A stretch of 6,807 nt of DNA from contig JAJYSO010000092.1 in the NCBI GenBank assembly GCA_021793535.1, forward strand, positions 1 through 6,807, written 5' to 3'. The notes below the pieces were generated by a model. The model was given only the letters and a program-made list of their open reading frames with translations. It did no database searches and was not told where the DNA came from. The position numbers were made by a program, and so were the translations under genes. This DNA is from Bacteroidota bacterium (GTDB taxonomy: Bacteria > Bacteroidota > Bacteroidia > Flavobacteriales > Flavobacteriaceae). Shown here piece by piece: positions 5,462 to 6,807 of this stretch; position 1 is the stretch's first letter, and each line of letters begins with the position of its first letter.

Positions 5462-6796
5462 TTAAACCGATACATCTCGGGTGTTTTCCGGTCGGTGCTT
5501 ATACTTGAACAAAATCCCAAAAAGGATAGCAACCACTAGCGCATAGCCAGCGAAAACATACCAAGAGGTATTCCAACCGCGCAATTGCTGAAAAACGTCT
5601 TCTTGCGCATATACAAAATGGTTAATCACCGCTCCGGCACCCAACATTCCAATGGTGGCTCCAAACCCGTTGGTCATCATCATAAAAACACCCTGAGCAC
5701 TGGAGCGAATACTTTTTTCGGTTTCATTATCCACATATAGCGACCCCGAAACATTAAAGAAATCAAAAGCAACGCCGTAGACCAGCATGGATAGAATAAA
5801 CATCCATACGCCGGATCCCGGATCCCCTACAGCAAATAGAGCAAAACGCAACACCCAAGCAATCATGGAGATCAGCATTACTTTTTTGATACCAAACTTC
5901 TGTAAGAAAAAAGGGATCAATAAAATACATAAAGTCTCTGAAATCTGGGACACCGACACTAATGCATTCGCATTATTGGCTCCCCAAGTATCTTCAAACC
6001 CTGGAATGTGCTTAAAGGTAGAGATAAAGGGATTGGCGTATCCATTGGTAATTTGCAAAGAGACTCCTAGCAACATTGAAAAAACAAAAAAGATAGCCAT
6101 CCTCTTGTCTTTAAAGAGCCGGAATGCCCGAAGCCCCAAAGCATCGTAAAGCGTTTTCTTTTCTCCCTTTTGATTCACCGGCACTTCAGGCAGGGTAAAG
6201 ACATACAAAAACAAGAGCAATCCCAAAATAGCGGAAACAAAAAATTGATTGTAATTGTCTTGAAAGCTGACAAAGCCGGATTTTCCCAAAAGATGAAGTG
6301 TAAAGGTACCGTCGAGAAGACCTGCAAAATTCACAAACCACATCGCCACAATAAATCCTACCGTACCAATGGTGCGAATCGGCGGGAAATCTTTAATGGT
6401 ATTATATCCGCTTTCCACTAAAATAGCATATGCCGTAGAGTTGGACAAGGCAATAGTCGGCATGTAAAAAGCAACACTGATCGAATACAAAACAAAGAGA
6501 GGCGTAAATTCTACTCCCGCCCCCGATTGCAGCCCATAATAACCGGCCAATCCCAAAAACAGGCCGGCAATAAGATGGCAGATTCCCAATAGTTTTTGTG
6601 CTGGAATCCACCGGTCCGCTACAATCCCCATGATCGCCGGCATAAAAATGGAAACAATCCCTTGCATAGCATAAAACAGTTCTATTTTCGAACCCAACCC
6701 AACAGAAGCTAAATAGGTTCCCATGGAGGTTAAATAAGCTCCCCAAACTGCAAATTGGAGAAAATTCATGATGGTCAATCGGAGTTTTATGCTCAT
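5462..6796 (-). CDS. nupG: Nucleoside:proton symporter, NupG/XapB family (MFS)
   Basis: This inner-membrane transporter takes up nucleosides with protons. The complete 444-residue protein has about 12 hydrophobic segments in two halves, slightly longer than E. coli NupG (418). The residues I recall as lining the NupG substrate site are all present at the same spacing: Arg141, Thr145 and Phe148 in IRTIGTVGF; Gln248 and Asn251 in LQITNGYANPF; Gln284 and Glu287 in SQISE; Tyr340 and Phe344 in YGVAFDFF. This supports nucleoside transport over a generic sugar or drug carrier, though XapB-like xanthosine preference cannot be excluded. The start is the ATG at 6796, giving MSIKLRLTIMNFLQF, the usual short head before helix 1. 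Only 11 bases lie upstream. They can be read in another frame as ending in TGA at 6793, which would give an ATGA overlap with an upstream gene, but the fragment is too short to judge. Confidence 0.92.
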   Translation of the reverse strand: MSIKLRLTIMNFLQFAVWGAYLTSMGTYLASVGLGSKIELFYAMQGIVSIFMPAIMGIVADRWIPAQKLLGICHLIAGLFLGLAGYYGLQSGAGVEFTPLFVLYSISVAFYMPTIALSNSTAYAILVESGYNTIKDFPPIRTIGTVGFIVAMWFVNFAGLLDGTFTLHLLGKSGFVSFQDNYNQFFVSAILGLLLFLYVFTLPEVPVNQKGEKKTLYDALGLRAFRLFKDKRMAIFFVFSMLLGVSLQITNGYANPFISTFKHIPGFEDTWGANNANALVSVSQISETLCILLIPFFLQKFGIKKVMLISMIAWVLRFALFAVGDPGSGVWMFILSMLVYGVAFDFFNVSGSLYVDNETEKSIRSSAQGVFMMMTNGFGATIGMLGAGAVINHFVYAQEDVFQQLRGWNTSWYVFAGYALVVAILFGILFKYKHRPENTRDVSV

Positions 6797-6807
6797 ATGC
6801 TATAGGT

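Noticed and set aside
5813..5826. Tandem GGATCCC repeat
   Set aside because: It encodes the Gly-Asp-Pro-Gly-Ser-Gly loop of the permease (residues 324-329); two 7-base copies in coding sequence need no other explanation.
5787..6149. 120-codon rightward frame opposite the permease gene
   Set aside because: It is the antisense shadow of nupG, whose substrate-site residues fall in this stretch.
1..6807. Search for tRNA, rRNA, CRISPR, insertion sequence ends, riboswitch or defence genes
   Set aside because: Nothing with the needed structure or motifs was seen by eye on either strand; coding density is high and all long frames match housekeeping families or the one unknown lipoprotein.

Overview
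The window reads as ordinary chromosomal housekeeping DNA from a member of the Bacteroidota, most likely a Flavobacteriales-type organism. The evidence is a 645-residue GyrB of the short type, without the long insert of the enterobacterial protein; a flavobacterial-type LpxH; a small lipoprotein of a kind seen in flavobacteria; A-rich translation starts that mostly lack a Shine-Dalgarno sequence; and several copies of the Bacteroidota -7 promoter element TAnnTTTG just upstream of genes. Genus and family cannot be fixed from this sequence. No mobile element, CRISPR array, tRNA, rRNA or defence system is visible.

Layout. Positions 1-2362 hold a leftward cluster, probably one operon. Its order of transcription is: a small lipoprotein of unknown function (starts 2362), an alpha/beta hydrolase (starts about 1772), the 23S rRNA pseudouridine synthase RluF (starts 934), and the first 59 codons of a small protein cut by the window edge that resembles the head of Bacteroidota YkvA/DUF1232 proteins. 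Positions 2363-2596 (234 bp) form a divergent promoter region, the longest non-coding stretch. It holds one leftward and two rightward -7-like boxes, an inverted repeat and a short direct repeat. gyrB runs rightward from 2597 to 4534 and is followed by a clear hairpin terminator. Leftward lpxH (4645-5400) converges on gyrB and has its own -7 box. Behind it lies a complete leftward nucleoside permease of the NupG type (5462-6796), whose promoter or upstream operon partner lies beyond the right edge.

The genes serve separate core functions: ribosome modification, chromosome supercoiling, lipid A synthesis and nucleoside uptake. I see no evidence that they form a joint system. The points worth a second look are small ones: three genes appear to start with TTG, one of them behind a near-perfect Shine-Dalgarno sequence that is rare in this phylum; there is a possible 11-codon leader ORF ahead of the hydrolase; and the gyrB/lipoprotein intergenic region has unexplained symmetry.
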